A DNA stretch of 64,000 bases from an uncultured Collinsella sp. (lineage in GTDB: Bacteria > Actinomycetota > Coriobacteriia > Coriobacteriales > Coriobacteriaceae): the NCBI GenBank assembly GCA_958439425.1, contig CAUBVH010000003.1, positions 1 through 64,000 on the forward strand, given 5' to 3'. Of the stretch, positions 7,349-17,236 are shown piece after piece. Numbering within the stretch: position 1 is the stretch's first letter; the number at the start of each line of letters is the position of its first letter. The translations under genes were made by a program, and so were the position numbers. The notes below the pieces were generated by a model. That model was not told where the DNA came from. It saw only the letters and a list, made by a program, of their open reading frames with translations, and ran no database searches.

Positions 7349-8722
7349 CTACTCGTCGCCGTCGTGCGGATCCGCAGAGCCCGCACCCGACGCCGCCGGC
7401 TTCTCTGCCGGGGGCTCGGAATCCTTCTTATCGGTTTCGGCCGGAGCGATCACGCGAATAAGCGAGATGCGCTGGCCACGCATCGACTGCACCTTGAACT
7501 TGTACCCCGCGACCTCAAACACCTCTCCGATGTCGGGCACCGAGTCGCAAAGCTCCAAAATCCAGCCGGCGATGGTCTCATAATCATCGCTTTCCTCGAG
7601 CGGCCAACCAAGCTCAATCGCGTCATCGCACGAAAAACGCCCATCGACGAGCCACTCACGGCGCGAGAGGCGCGTGAGGTACTTGTTGTCGGGATCGAAC
7701 TCGTCCTCGATCTCGCCCACGATCTCCTCGACGATGTCCTCGATGGTGATGATGCCGGCCGTGCCGCCGTACTCATCCACGACGACCACGATCTGGTCGT
7801 GCGAGGTCTGCATCTCGGACAGCAGCGGCAGGATGTCCTTGGTGTCGGGCACAAAGGTGGCGTCGCGCAAAAAGCCGGCGATGGGCTGGTCGCCCTTGCC
7901 ATCGAGCGCGGGCTGGATCAGGTCCTTGATGTGCGCGATGCCCGCGACGTTGTCGGGGTCCTCGTGATAGACGGGGATGCGGCTGAAGCCGGTCTGGCGC
8001 ATGGTGGACAACACGTCGGCGACCGTCTCGTCGTCCTCGCACATGGTGGTGTCCACGCGCGGCACCATGACCTCGCGGGCAACGGTGTCGCCCAGGTCGA
8101 AGATCTCGTGGATCATGCGCTTTTCCTCGTCGAGCAGGTCGTCCTGCTCCGAGACCATGTACTTGATCTCTTCCTCCGAGACGTTCTGACGGTCGTCGGC
8201 ACTCTTGATACGCAAGATGCGGGCCAGGCCATCGGAGCAAGCGCCAGTCAGCCACACGAGCGGACGGGCGATCTTTTGGAATACGGAGAGCGGTCCCACG
8301 ACCTGCTTGGATACGCCCTCGGCGTTAGCAAGGCCGATGCGCTTGGGCACGAGCTCGCCGATCACGATGGACACAAAGGCGACGGCGACGGTGATGATGA
8401 CCGGCGCCAGGCCGCGCGCGATGGCGGAGAGCGGCGCGATGCCAAAGCTCATGAGCCATGTGGCGAGCGGGTCGGACAGGCTCGTCGAGGCGACGGCGGA
8501 CGAGGCGAAGCCCACGAGCGTGATGGCGACCTGAATGGTGGCGAGCAGCTGGTCGGAATCGGCGGCAAGCTGGACGGCGCGCTCGGCGCGCTTATCGCCC
8601 TCCTCGGCATCGTGTTCCAACACGGCGCGCTTAGCCGTGGTGAGAGCCATCTCGGACATGGAGAAGTAGCCGTTGATAAGCGTTAAAACGAGCGTGGTAA
8701 TAAGGGAGATGGTTATGTCCAT
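7349..8722 (-). CDS. CorC/HlyC-family (CNNM-like) membrane protein with CBS pair
   Basis: 457 residues from ATG 8722. An N-terminal DUF21/CNNM membrane domain of about four helices (1-160; NGYFSMSEMALTTAK, IGELVPKRIGLANAE) precedes a CBS pair (about 185-310; REVMVPR, TGFSRIPVYHED, VVVDEYGGTAGIITIED) and a C-terminal CorC_HlyC FAD-like domain (about 335-425). Family members are Mg2+/Co2+ exporters or Mg2+-sensitive regulators; older annotation calls them hemolysins. GGAGG lies 15 bases before the ATG, rather far, but no better in-frame start exists. Together with the NRAMP-type and MgtE_N genes it makes a third putative Mg2+-linked protein in 9 kb. Confidence 0.85.
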   Translation of the reverse strand: MDITISLITTLVLTLINGYFSMSEMALTTAKRAVLEHDAEEGDKRAERAVQLAADSDQLLATIQVAITLVGFASSAVASTSLSDPLATWLMSFGIAPLSAIARGLAPVIITVAVAFVSIVIGELVPKRIGLANAEGVSKQVVGPLSVFQKIARPLVWLTGACSDGLARILRIKSADDRQNVSEEEIKYMVSEQDDLLDEEKRMIHEIFDLGDTVAREVMVPRVDTTMCEDDETVADVLSTMRQTGFSRIPVYHEDPDNVAGIAHIKDLIQPALDGKGDQPIAGFLRDATFVPDTKDILPLLSEMQTSHDQIVVVVDEYGGTAGIITIEDIVEEIVGEIEDEFDPDNKYLTRLSRREWLVDGRFSCDDAIELGWPLEESDDYETIAGWILELCDSVPDIGEVFEVAGYKFKVQSMRGQRISLIRVIAPAETDKKDSEPPAEKPAASGAGSADPHDGDE

Positions 8723-8830
8723 CGGGAGTTTCTCGAACCTCCAAGATTCGGGACGTTGGGTAGTAAGCGTAGGTGACGGATAGGGCAATTGCGCCGGTTG
8801 CCCGTGCGAGCGGGGCCGTGGGCGTGGTCG

Positions 8831-9514
8831 CTAGATTACGAAGAGGATCACCGCCATGAACTGGAAGATGCTGCCGGCGAGCACCCACAAGTGGAAAACA
8901 CTGTGCAGATAGCGCACGTTTTTGGCGATATAGAACGGCACGCCCACGGTATAGCACACGCCGCCGACGGCGAGCAGGGCGAGTGCCACGGGGTTCAGCA
9001 GCGCCACGAGCTCGGGCAGCTTAAAGACGACGAGCCAGCCCATCAGCAGATAGACCAGGCCGCTTACCCAATGCGGCTGACGTTCGCGCAAAAAGCACTC
9101 GAGGGCGATCCCGACGATGGCGATGGCCCACACGGCAAAGAACAGCGCAGGGCCGCCGTCGTTTGCGAGCGTGATGAGGCAAAACGGGGTATAGCTGCCG
9201 GCTATGAGCAGGTAGATGCAGCTGTGGTCGATGATGCGAAACACGCGCTTGGCGCGCGCGGGCTGAATCGCGTGGTAGAGCGTGGAGGCTAGGTATTCGA
9301 GGATGATACTGACACCATAGACAATCGCCGCGGCCATGTGGGCCGGGCCTCCGCCGCGCAGGGCAGCGAATACGATCAGGAGCACCAGGCCCGCGATACC
9401 CAGCAGGCAGCCGACACCATGGGTGACGGAGTTCATGATCTCCTCACCCACCGTGTAGTGTGGAACGGCCGCGGTCTTGGGTCGCGGCTTAGAACTGTCG
9501 CTCGAATCGGACAT
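8831..9514 (-). CDS. Hemolysin III / PAQR-family membrane protein
   Basis: 227 residues, seven predicted membrane helices. The conserved PAQR/YqfA residues are visible: NSVTHGVG near the start, STLYHAI, RIIDHSCIYLLIAGSYTPF and, near the end, HSVFHLWVL. These Ser/Asp/His residues form a metal site in ceramidase-like relatives. Bacterial members are widely annotated as hemolysin III but influence membrane fluidity; lytic activity should not be assumed. The start is taken at ATG 9514, since GGAGG is 11 bases upstream; the longer TTG frame (9532) would place the ribosome site inside the gene. Confidence 0.85.
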   Translation of the reverse strand: MSDSSDSSKPRPKTAAVPHYTVGEEIMNSVTHGVGCLLGIAGLVLLIVFAALRGGGPAHMAAAIVYGVSIILEYLASTLYHAIQPARAKRVFRIIDHSCIYLLIAGSYTPFCLITLANDGGPALFFAVWAIAIVGIALECFLRERQPHWVSGLVYLLMGWLVVFKLPELVALLNPVALALLAVGGVCYTVGVPFYIAKNVRYLHSVFHLWVLAGSIFQFMAVILFVI

Positions 9515-9549
9515 GCCGGTTACATCCTCCAATGTAAAGAGTTCTCAAC

Positions 9550-9555
9550 ACTATA
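9550..9555 (-). promoter_or_regulatory. Possible -10 of the hemolysin III gene
   Basis: Minus-strand TATAGT lies about 35 bases upstream of the PAQR gene start. No good -35 hexamer was found at the right distance, so the call rests on the -10 alone. Confidence 0.35.
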
Positions 9556-9622
9556 TCAAAGCGTCTGGGTACATGCGAAATTTGCACCATACGTGACCCT
9601 TTGTTTACCCATTCTTTGCCTG

Positions 9623-9651
9623 TTGACGCGTCAACGGCGAACATCCATAAT
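9623..9651 (+). promoter_or_regulatory. Sigma-70 promoter of the alpha/beta hydrolase, overlapped by a palindrome
   Basis: TTGACG (9623-9628) and CATAAT (9646-9651) are separated by exactly 17 bases and lie about 50 bases before the ATG. The -35 is the left half of the perfect 12-base palindrome TTGACGCGTCAA (9623-9634), a plausible repressor site. Confidence 0.75.
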
Positions 9652-9700
9652 GCGCTTGTTTTAAATGTTGATGTATTAACATGTTATAGGAGAATACCGC

Positions 9701-10666
9701 ATGGCTCAAAACGCACATTCCCATCGAAAGCTCAAGATAGCCGGCATCGTTGCACTGGTGGTTGTCATTGCACTGCTCGGATTTGCCGGCAACTTTCTGT
9801 TTGACTTCGCGCTGAATCCCCGCGCGCCATACACCATGAAGATGATGCAGGACGGCAAGGACGACAAAGAAAGTGAGCAGCCGGATGCCGAGGGAACCGA
9901 GGCGCGGGCATGGTTTAAAGAGAACCGCGAGAGCAGCAGCCTCACCGCAGATGACGGAACCGAACTTGCCGCTTGGTATTTTGCCGCCCCAGAGAGCACG
10001 CACAATTACGCTATCTGCCTACACGGATACACCGATGAGCCCATCGGTATGGCCCGATACGCCAAACGATTCCATGACCGCGGCATGAACGTGCTCGCGC
10101 CTGCCGCCCGTGCCCACGAGCGCTCCGGCGGCGACTATATCGGCATGGGCTGGCCCGAGCGGCTCGATGTCGTCGCATGGATCGAGCGAATCGTTCAGGC
10201 TGACCCCGAGGCGCGCATCCTGGTCTTTGGCGAGTCGATGGGTGCGGCAACCGCCATGGACGTCGCGGGGGAATCTCTGCCCGCAAACGTGAAATGCATT
10301 ATCGAGGACTGTGGTTATACGAGTGTTTGGGACGAGTTTTCTCTGCAGCTCAAGGATGTATTTGGGCTGCCCAGTTTTCCTTTGCTCGATGTGGCCAACC
10401 TGGTGTGCAACGTGCGCGCGGGCTACGACTTTCATAAGGCGAGCAGTGTGGAGCAACTCAAACACGCGACGGTTCCCATGCTGTTTATCCACGGCGACCA
10501 GGACACCTTTGTGCCGTACGACATGCTCGACCAAAACTACGACGCGTGCGCCAGCAAGGTCAAGCAAAAGCTCACCATCCATGGCGCCACCCACGCCAAG
10601 AGCGCGCAAGTTAACCCCGAGCTCTACTGGAACACGGTCGACGACTTCCTCGGAAAGAATTTTTAG
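9701..10666 (+). CDS. Membrane-anchored alpha/beta hydrolase
   Basis: 321 residues. One N-terminal membrane helix (about 11-32) anchors an extracytoplasmic alpha/beta-hydrolase domain. The oxyanion region LHGYTDEPIG (107-116), nucleophile elbow G-E-S179-M-G, acid D268 in HGDQDTFVP and H298 in GATHAKS give a complete Ser-Asp-His triad. The arrangement resembles BAAT/YqkD-like serine hydrolases (DUF1749/S9-like), with unknown substrate, possibly an ester or peptide. AGGAGA lies 7 bases before ATG 9701. It is monocistronic, with its own strong promoter and a downstream terminator. Confidence 0.8.
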   Translation: MAQNAHSHRKLKIAGIVALVVVIALLGFAGNFLFDFALNPRAPYTMKMMQDGKDDKESEQPDAEGTEARAWFKENRESSSLTADDGTELAAWYFAAPESTHNYAICLHGYTDEPIGMARYAKRFHDRGMNVLAPAARAHERSGGDYIGMGWPERLDVVAWIERIVQADPEARILVFGESMGAATAMDVAGESLPANVKCIIEDCGYTSVWDEFSLQLKDVFGLPSFPLLDVANLVCNVRAGYDFHKASSVEQLKHATVPMLFIHGDQDTFVPYDMLDQNYDACASKVKQKLTIHGATHAKSAQVNPELYWNTVDDFLGKNF

Positions 10667-10703
10667 GCAAAAAGCAACGTCCGGGGCTTTATCTGACCCC
10701 CTA

Positions 10704-10835
10704 TTTTCGGAAGTATGCGGCGAAATCTGGAACTGCCGACCAGACCGCAGTTTTATCAACAATTTATCAGGGGTTTTGTTGCCAAAAAACGTCGTGTGCT
10801 CGGCGGTCTCGAAATTTGCCGCATACTTCCGAAAA
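10704..10835. repeat. 132-bp element with perfect 18-bp terminal inverted repeats
   Basis: TTTTCGGAAGTATGCGGC (10704-10721) recurs in exact reverse complement at 10818-10835. Similarity continues a few bases inward (AAAT after one mismatch). The interior has no reading frame. The element sits between the hydrolase stop and its terminator. Size and ends suit a MITE-like or REP-like element; no target duplication was evident. Confidence 0.7.
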
Positions 10836-10870
10836 GCCGCCCGTGGGCGCTGTGCTCACGGGCGGCTTTT
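10836..10870. terminator. Bidirectional terminator between hydrolase and DUF362 genes
   Basis: Perfect 10-bp stem GCCGCCCGTG / CACGGGCGGC (10836-10845, 10857-10866) with TTTT after it on the plus strand and, reading the other way, TTTTCGG on the minus strand. The flanking genes converge here. Confidence 0.85.
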
Positions 10871-10917
10871 GCTCGACTTGCGCCACAAAGGCGCTTGTTT
10901 TGTCCAATAGCTAGGCG

Positions 10918-12123
10918 CTATTTGACCTCGATGAGCTCGTACTTGCTCGTGCCCAGGCCGATCTTCTCGGCATGCGCGATGCACGCGCGCCAGTCGGTGT
11001 CGGGATGCGTGATGCAGAAGGGGTCGCGCGCCTGCTCGCCCTCCAAATGCTCGTGGTTATGCTCCATCTTGGCCGCGCTGTCGGTAAGCTCGGTGTTAGG
11101 CAGCGGCTCGGACGCCAGGACAGCGTCGGCACAGGCCTGGTCGATGGCGACCGGGTCGAAGCTCGCGAACATGCCGATATCGTTGACGATAGGCGCGTCA
11201 TTCTCGGGATGGCAGTCGCAGTTGGGGCTGATGTCCATTGCGAGCGAAATATGGAAGCTGGGGCGATCCTGGACAATGGCCTTCGTATACTCGGCGATCT
11301 TGTAGTTGAGTACGTCGGCCGCGGCATCATAGTCGGGCTTGATGCAGTCCTGGTTGCACGCCGCAATGCAGCGTCCGCAGCCCACGCAGCGATCGTGGTC
11401 GATGGCAGCCACGTGAACCGTGCGGGTGCTGCCGTTGGCAAGCTCGCGCTCACGCGTACCGTCAAACGTGATGGCGCTGTGCGCGCAAATCTTCTCGCAG
11501 GCACGGCAACCCACGCAGTTGGTAGTATCGACGCTCGGCTTGCCGGCGGCATGCTGCTCCATCTTGCCGGCACGGCTGCCGCCGCCCATGCCCAGGTTCT
11601 TCATGGCGCCGCCAAAGCCCGCCTGCTCATGGCCCTTAAAGTGCGTAAGGCTGATCACAATGTCGGCATCCATGAGTGCCTGGCCGATCTTTGCCTCGCG
11701 CACATACTCACCACCCTCGACCGGGACGAGCGCCTCGTCGGTACCCTTGAGGCCGTCGGCGATGATGATCTGGCAACCCGTGGCATACGGGGTAAAGCCG
11801 TTCTGGTAGGCGGTGTCGATGTGCTCGAGCGCGTTTTTGCGACTGCCGACATAGAGCGTGTTGCAGTCGGTGAGGAAGGGCTTGCCGCCCAGCTCCTTCA
11901 CGACATCCGCGACGGCGCGGGCGTAGTTGGGGCGCAAAAAGCTCAGATTGCCCAGCTCGCCAAAGTGAATCTTAATGGCGACGAACTTGTTCTCAAAGTC
12001 GATCTGCTCAATACCGGCGCGACGGATGAGGCGCTTGAGTTTGTCGAGCTGGCTCTCGCGAGCATGCGTGCGCAGGTTGGTGAAGTACACCTTTGCTGGT
12101 GCTGCGGGTGCAGTTGCGGTCAT
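10918..12123 (-). CDS. DUF362 protein with two [4Fe-4S] ferredoxin motifs
   Basis: 401 residues, soluble. The N-terminal DUF362 domain (about 1-185) includes KIHFGELGNLSFLRP and KGHEQAGFGGAMKNLGMG. It is followed by two ferredoxin clusters: CVGCRACEKIC (about 203-213) and CVGCGRCIAAC (about 240-250), each C-x2-C-x2-C-x3-C. DUF362 proteins are redox proteins of unresolved reaction, common in anaerobes. AGGGG lies 8 bases before ATG 12123. The gene stands alone between two repeat-bearing gaps. Confidence 0.8.
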   Translation of the reverse strand: MTATAPAAPAKVYFTNLRTHARESQLDKLKRLIRRAGIEQIDFENKFVAIKIHFGELGNLSFLRPNYARAVADVVKELGGKPFLTDCNTLYVGSRKNALEHIDTAYQNGFTPYATGCQIIIADGLKGTDEALVPVEGGEYVREAKIGQALMDADIVISLTHFKGHEQAGFGGAMKNLGMGGGSRAGKMEQHAAGKPSVDTTNCVGCRACEKICAHSAITFDGTRERELANGSTRTVHVAAIDHDRCVGCGRCIAACNQDCIKPDYDAAADVLNYKIAEYTKAIVQDRPSFHISLAMDISPNCDCHPENDAPIVNDIGMFASFDPVAIDQACADAVLASEPLPNTELTDSAAKMEHNHEHLEGEQARDPFCITHPDTDWRACIAHAEKIGLGTSKYELIEVK

Positions 12124-12220
12124 AGATATATCCCCTCGGTCTATATGGCGTTACAGACATAAGAGGATGGTACCCGTTGAAGTAGGGTCGAAGTCAAGCG
12201 CAACACCGAGTCGTTAGGCA

Positions 12221-12356
12221 CTCATTGGGGACAGACTTAAATGACTGAAACCACTCATTGGGGACGGACTTAAATGAGTGCCTCCCTTCCGGCAGTTGGG
12301 GACAGTCCTTGCCAGCCCGGCCGGCGAGCCGGCGAATCGGCAAAGACTGTCCCCAA
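12221..12356. repeat. TTGGGGAC-family repeats: two direct copies and one long hairpin
   Basis: Copies of CTCATTGGGGACAGACTTAA (12221-12240, and a one-base variant at 12254-12273) are followed by a hairpin whose 12-base arms TTGGGGACAGTC and GACTGTCCCCAA (12296-12307, 12345-12356) enclose a GC-rich CCGGC/GCCGG core. A further GTTTAAGAACGTCCCC fragment follows at about 12367. The same family occurs at 3698 and 15872-16020. Confidence 0.8.
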
Positions 12357-12386
12357 TGGCTAGTCGTTTAAGAACGTCCCCGACGA

Positions 12387-15053
12387 CTACTCTTGGACTT
12401 TGAGGGCCTCGGCCAGGCTGACGCGCTTGATAGAGCGCGTGTGTAGCAACGCCACGACCAGGTAGGTCGCAAAGCCAATGCCGACGCATGCCGCCATGGA
12501 CCAGGTCGGCACGTAAATCTCGATATTGCCGTTATAGGCGAGCAGCATAGAGCGGAAGATGGCCGTGAGCGAGCCGATGATCACCGGCAGGCTCAGCACG
12601 AGCGACGCCGCCACGCACAGCGTGATCGAGCGGATGTACAGATGCGAGATCTCGCTATCTCGATAGCCAAAGACTTTCATATAGCTGATCGAACGGGCGC
12701 TGTGGTCGATCACGGCCTTGGTCAGCAGGTACATAAACAGCAGGAAGATAAACACCGCGAGCCCGACCATCATGCCGATCATTTTGCTCATCATGCCGAT
12801 GAACTGGTCGCCCACGGCGCGCATGTCGTCGGGCGTGGTGTCGCCGGCAAAGTAGCGCGCGTCGAGGTCGAGCTTCTCGTCGCTCACATAGCCGTTAAAG
12901 TAGGCGGCATCGTTGTCGAACAGCTCGTTAAAGTCATCGATACTCATATAGATATTCATGTCCGACTTGGAGCCCCAGGCATAGTCCTTGCCCGCGTACT
13001 CAAGGGAATAATGCTCGCCCTCGTACTTATCGCTGAGTGTGACCTTCTGGCCCTCGCTCCAGCCAAACTTATCGAGCAGGCCGCCGCCAAAGACGACGTG
13101 TCCGTCGCCGATGTTGAGACCCTTCCAGTAGCGCGAGCTTGCCGAGATGCCGTAGACAGAAATTGTCTCCTCGCCGTTTCCGTCGCCGCGATCGTACTGC
13201 AGCTGGTAGACAGCGTATTTCTCGGCCTGTGCAATCTTGGTCGCACCGTTGTCGGTCGTGTTAACCGGGTGAATGTCATCGTTGTCGGTGTCGATCTTAG
13301 AGGCCTTGTCGATCAGGTCGATAGCCTCGTCGCGGTTGCAGCCGAGGGCATCGGCAAGATCGTCAAGGCGCGCGTAGAGCGCATCCTTCTTGTCCTGGAC
13401 CTTGGCAAGCGCATCCTGCGCCGCGGCCAAGCTCTCGGCAGACGGAGATGCAGTCGCGGCATCGGTCGCCGCCTGCGCCGCATCGGCCGCGTCGTCAAGC
13501 TCGTCATCGGCATCCTGGGCGGCGGAAAGCAGCGCGCCGTCAACCGACTGCAAGCGCTCGAGTGCCGACCACTGCTCGCGCTCCTCGGCAGTGCCCTCGA
13601 GCTCCAGCGGAGCCTTAAGCGTGTACTGGTGCTCGGCGACCAGGCTCGTCTCGAGGTTGTCCGCGTAGTGCGTCATCGTGGGCAGAATCGCCAGGCCAAA
13701 GAGCAGCAGCAGCGAGGCAAACGCAATGCCCACGAAGAGCGTGGCGAAGTTGCCCAGGTTGCGCAGGAAGACGCGCAGGCGGAAGCGCGAGACAAAGCCC
13801 ATGCGCTCCGGCAGCCGCAGACCGCGCTTGGTGCCCGATTTGCCGCTCGCCTCGTGACGAAGGAACTGCAACGGCGTCTTGCCCATCTTGCGAAGCAGGC
13901 CCACCAGCGTGATGAGAATGAGCGCGGCGGCGGGAACCACGGCACACTTCACGAAGATCTCCCAGCTCCAGTACACCTGGAAGGGCGGCAGGCTGTACGA
14001 GCCGTAGTAGAGACCGCGCATGGGCTCGGTAAAGAACGCAACGCCGAGTGCGGTGCCCAAAAGCGCCGCGACCACGCCCACGATGGCGGGAAGTGCCAGG
14101 TAGTGCAGCACGATCTCGCGGCGGCGATAGCCGCTGGCGAGCAGCGTGCCGATAATGGCGCTCTCCTCCTCGATGGTGGCGTCGGTGAGCACCACAAAGA
14201 CAAACGCCATGATCACGATGATGATGTCGAGCAACGTCATCCACATCATGGAGTCGCCGTCCACGTCGTCGCGCGCATAGCCAATGCCCTGGTTGGAATC
14301 GGCATCGATCAGATCGTCCACGCGCGCATCGGCATCGGTCAGCGCCTCGACCATATCCTGCTCCGCATCGATGCGGTCCGCGGTGGGGAGGTCGCGATCG
14401 GTAAAGGTAAAGGAGTAGGTGTAGGCAGGCGCGCCGCCGGCGTCCTCAAGCGCGGCAAAGCCGGCGTCGGTGACCTCGGCCACGCCGTACGTGATGGTGT
14501 TCACCGTAAAGTCCGAATTGTCGAGGAACAACGCCTGGCTATCGGGCTGGGTCATGATGCCGCAGATGGTGTAGGTGCGGCCCTCAAGCTCGACCTTATC
14601 GCCCACGGCGAGGTCGTTGTTGGTGGCGAAGACACGGTCGATTGCCACTTCATCGTCCGTCTTGGGCCGCCTGCCTTCGCAGTAGGACGCAATGTCAACC
14701 TTGGTGCGATGCGCGTAGGTGCGCAGGGTGCGCTTGGTGCCGTCGTCGCCAGCCGCCTTTTTGATGATGACGTCGATAGAGAAGTTCTTGTAGAACGTAA
14801 CGCCGCCGACGTCGCCGGCTGCATCCTCGGCGGCCTTGAGCTGGTCTTTGGTAGCCTCGAAGGAGGTGGTCACGCGGCCGTCCTCGATCGTGTACTCGTC
14901 GCGCATGTCGTCGATGAGGCAGCCGATGGAATGCGCCGCGAGCAAAAAGCCCGAGGTAAGGGCGATGCTTCCGCACATAAGCAAAAAGATGCCCAGGTAC
15001 TTGCCGATATTGCGGCGCAGCTCGCGCGGGAGACGTTTTGCGAGAGGTGTCAT
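12387..15053 (-). CDS. MacB/FtsX-type ABC transporter permease
   Basis: 888 residues. A first membrane helix (about 20-42) is followed by a large extracellular domain, three helices with FtsX features (about 270-400; DATIEEESAIIGTLLASGYR), a second extracellular part containing an Ala/Asp-rich coiled-coil (about 520-600), and three last helices with a second FtsX domain (about 750-885). ATG 15053 is 8 bases after the ATPase stop and has GGTAGG 7 bases upstream; a TTG at 15068 would overlap the ATPase. Such permeases couple to a LolD/MacB ATPase to move lipoproteins, peptides or antibiotics mechanically across the envelope. Substrate unknown. Confidence 0.85.
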   Translation of the reverse strand: MTPLAKRLPRELRRNIGKYLGIFLLMCGSIALTSGFLLAAHSIGCLIDDMRDEYTIEDGRVTTSFEATKDQLKAAEDAAGDVGGVTFYKNFSIDVIIKKAAGDDGTKRTLRTYAHRTKVDIASYCEGRRPKTDDEVAIDRVFATNNDLAVGDKVELEGRTYTICGIMTQPDSQALFLDNSDFTVNTITYGVAEVTDAGFAALEDAGGAPAYTYSFTFTDRDLPTADRIDAEQDMVEALTDADARVDDLIDADSNQGIGYARDDVDGDSMMWMTLLDIIIVIMAFVFVVLTDATIEEESAIIGTLLASGYRRREIVLHYLALPAIVGVVAALLGTALGVAFFTEPMRGLYYGSYSLPPFQVYWSWEIFVKCAVVPAAALILITLVGLLRKMGKTPLQFLRHEASGKSGTKRGLRLPERMGFVSRFRLRVFLRNLGNFATLFVGIAFASLLLLFGLAILPTMTHYADNLETSLVAEHQYTLKAPLELEGTAEEREQWSALERLQSVDGALLSAAQDADDELDDAADAAQAATDAATASPSAESLAAAQDALAKVQDKKDALYARLDDLADALGCNRDEAIDLIDKASKIDTDNDDIHPVNTTDNGATKIAQAEKYAVYQLQYDRGDGNGEETISVYGISASSRYWKGLNIGDGHVVFGGGLLDKFGWSEGQKVTLSDKYEGEHYSLEYAGKDYAWGSKSDMNIYMSIDDFNELFDNDAAYFNGYVSDEKLDLDARYFAGDTTPDDMRAVGDQFIGMMSKMIGMMVGLAVFIFLLFMYLLTKAVIDHSARSISYMKVFGYRDSEISHLYIRSITLCVAASLVLSLPVIIGSLTAIFRSMLLAYNGNIEIYVPTWSMAACVGIGFATYLVVALLHTRSIKRVSLAEALKVQE

Positions 15054-15061
15054 GGCGCCGC

Positions 15062-15775
<714 letters not shown>

Positions 15776-15871
15776 GTTATCCCCCGTTGTTAGCCTTCTG
15801 CTACTTTTCTAGGGTAATAGTAAACCTGGGCGAACTATTTTTAAGCGACGTGCGCGACTTTTTTCCAACCT

Positions 15872-16020
15872 ACTCATTGGGGACAGACTTAAATGAGTGA
15901 AATCGCTCATTTAAGTCTGTCCCCAATGAGTGCCGGCAGGAAAGGAGCGTCCCCAAGTGCCGACATATTGGGACAGTCCCTGCCAGCCCTGCCGGCGAAT
16001 CGGCAAAGACTGTCCCCAAT
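15872..16020. repeat. TTGGGGAC-family palindromes between the two ABC operons
   Basis: The first unit is a perfect inverted repeat with 26-base arms (15872-15897 and 15906-15931) and an 8-base loop; its left arm contains CATTGGGGACAGACTTAA. The second (15968-16020) has arms TTGGGACAGTC and GACTGTCCCCAA around a GCCGGC core. The second unit is nearly the same as the hairpin at 12296-12356. The rest of the gap holds no gene. Confidence 0.85.
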
Positions 16021-16030
16021 GACTAGGTGG

Positions 16031-17236
16031 CTAGGCGTGGGATTTGTTGTGCGCGAGGGCTAGGCCTACGGCGGCGATGGCCGCGGCAAAGAGCACCGTG
16101 ACGCCCAGATCGCAGGCGATGTCGCCCAGCACGGTGGACGTCAGGTCCGCGGCGAGCGCCTTGCCGATCGCGTCGTTCACCCAATACGTCGGCACAAAGT
16201 GCGCCACCGTCTGCACGGCCGAGCCCATGAGCGACAGTGGCATCCAGGCGCCGCCCAAAAACGTCATGAGCATGCCGAGCAGGTTGCCCACACCGTTGAG
16301 CAGCTCCTCGCGCGCGCCCAGGCTCGACAGCGTAAAGCCAACGGCCAGCGGCGTGCACGCCAGGGCAAACGTTGCCGCCAGCGCCAGGCACACGCGACCC
16401 ACGCCGACCTCGGCAACCGCGCTGGCAAAGCCCACGACGCCCATCATGCTCGACACGAGCCAGATGCAGACGGTGAGCACGGCGGCGGCCGCGAACACAG
16501 CGAGCGAACGCTGGCGCTCAGAGACCGGGCTGGCATCCATGCGGCGCACGCGCTCGGGCTCGTTCATGCCCGAGAACACCAGTCCCACCGACACGATGAC
16601 CGACGAGATGATCGCGTACGCGCCAAAGTTGAAGTACGACTCGAGCGTGGTAGCAGCAGTCGAGTCGACCTTGACCTGCTCGATCTGGACCTCCGCGCGC
16701 TTTGCGGCCGCGTGCTCGGCGGCCCTTGCGACGTCGCCGTTGGAGGCAGCGGGCTCTAGTGCGGCCGCAGCGCCCGCGAGCGAGATCCACCGCGAGGCCT
16801 CGGCAGACGAAAGCGCTGCCGCCATGGTGCCGGAGCCGTACGTCACGTCGAGTTTGGGCAGGGCCTCCCCCGCGCGGGCGGCTGCAACAAGATCGTCCTC
16901 AAACCCCTCCGGGATAAAGAACACGCAATCGGCGCTGCCCTTGGCGCTGTTGCTCTTGGCGAGCGCATCCGCAAGGTCGTACGTGTCGTCGCCGACGCCC
17001 GTGACCAGGTCAAAGCGTGAGCCCAGGTGCTTGGTAAGTGCCCGCGAAAGGTCGCTATTGTCGCGGTCGACCACGATCACGTTGGTGTCGTAGGGCTTGT
17101 ACTCGGTAAGCTGCGACGAGTTCCAGCTCACCGAAGCCGCGATGAATACGCCCATGAGCGAGATGAACACCGTATAGATGAGCAGGTAGAACGGGTGCGC
17201 CAGCGCCATGCGAAGCGCGGTCTTAAAGGTGCTCAT
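16031..17236 (-). CDS. ABC-2 type transporter permease (second of pair)
   Basis: 401 residues. One helix near the N-terminus (about 16-38), a large extracytoplasmic segment (about 40-190) and five helices at the C-terminal half, including GMNEPERVRRMDASPVSERQ, the usual ABC-2 loop before helix 3. ATG 17236 is preceded by AGGAG at 5 bases and lies inside the end of the upstream permease gene (14-base overlap), so the two are translationally coupled. The longer TTG frame is less likely. Together with the next two genes it forms an ABC-2 exporter of unknown substrate. Confidence 0.85.
   Translation of the reverse strand: MSTFKTALRMALAHPFYLLIYTVFISLMGVFIAASVSWNSSQLTEYKPYDTNVIVVDRDNSDLSRALTKHLGSRFDLVTGVGDDTYDLADALAKSNSAKGSADCVFFIPEGFEDDLVAAARAGEALPKLDVTYGSGTMAAALSSAEASRWISLAGAAAALEPAASNGDVARAAEHAAAKRAEVQIEQVKVDSTAATTLESYFNFGAYAIISSVIVSVGLVFSGMNEPERVRRMDASPVSERQRSLAVFAAAAVLTVCIWLVSSMMGVVGFASAVAEVGVGRVCLALAATFALACTPLAVGFTLSSLGAREELLNGVGNLLGMLMTFLGGAWMPLSLMGSAVQTVAHFVPTYWVNDAIGKALAADLTSTVLGDIACDLGVTVLFAAAIAAVGLALAHNKSHA

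Noticed and set aside
5246..8686. Long plus-strand frames opposite the PRC-barrel, YtxH-like, hypothetical and CorC/HlyC-type genes (5246-6202, 6203-8686)
   Set aside because: These are antisense shadows with His/Arg-rich, featureless translations, opposite genes with recognised domains and ribosome sites.
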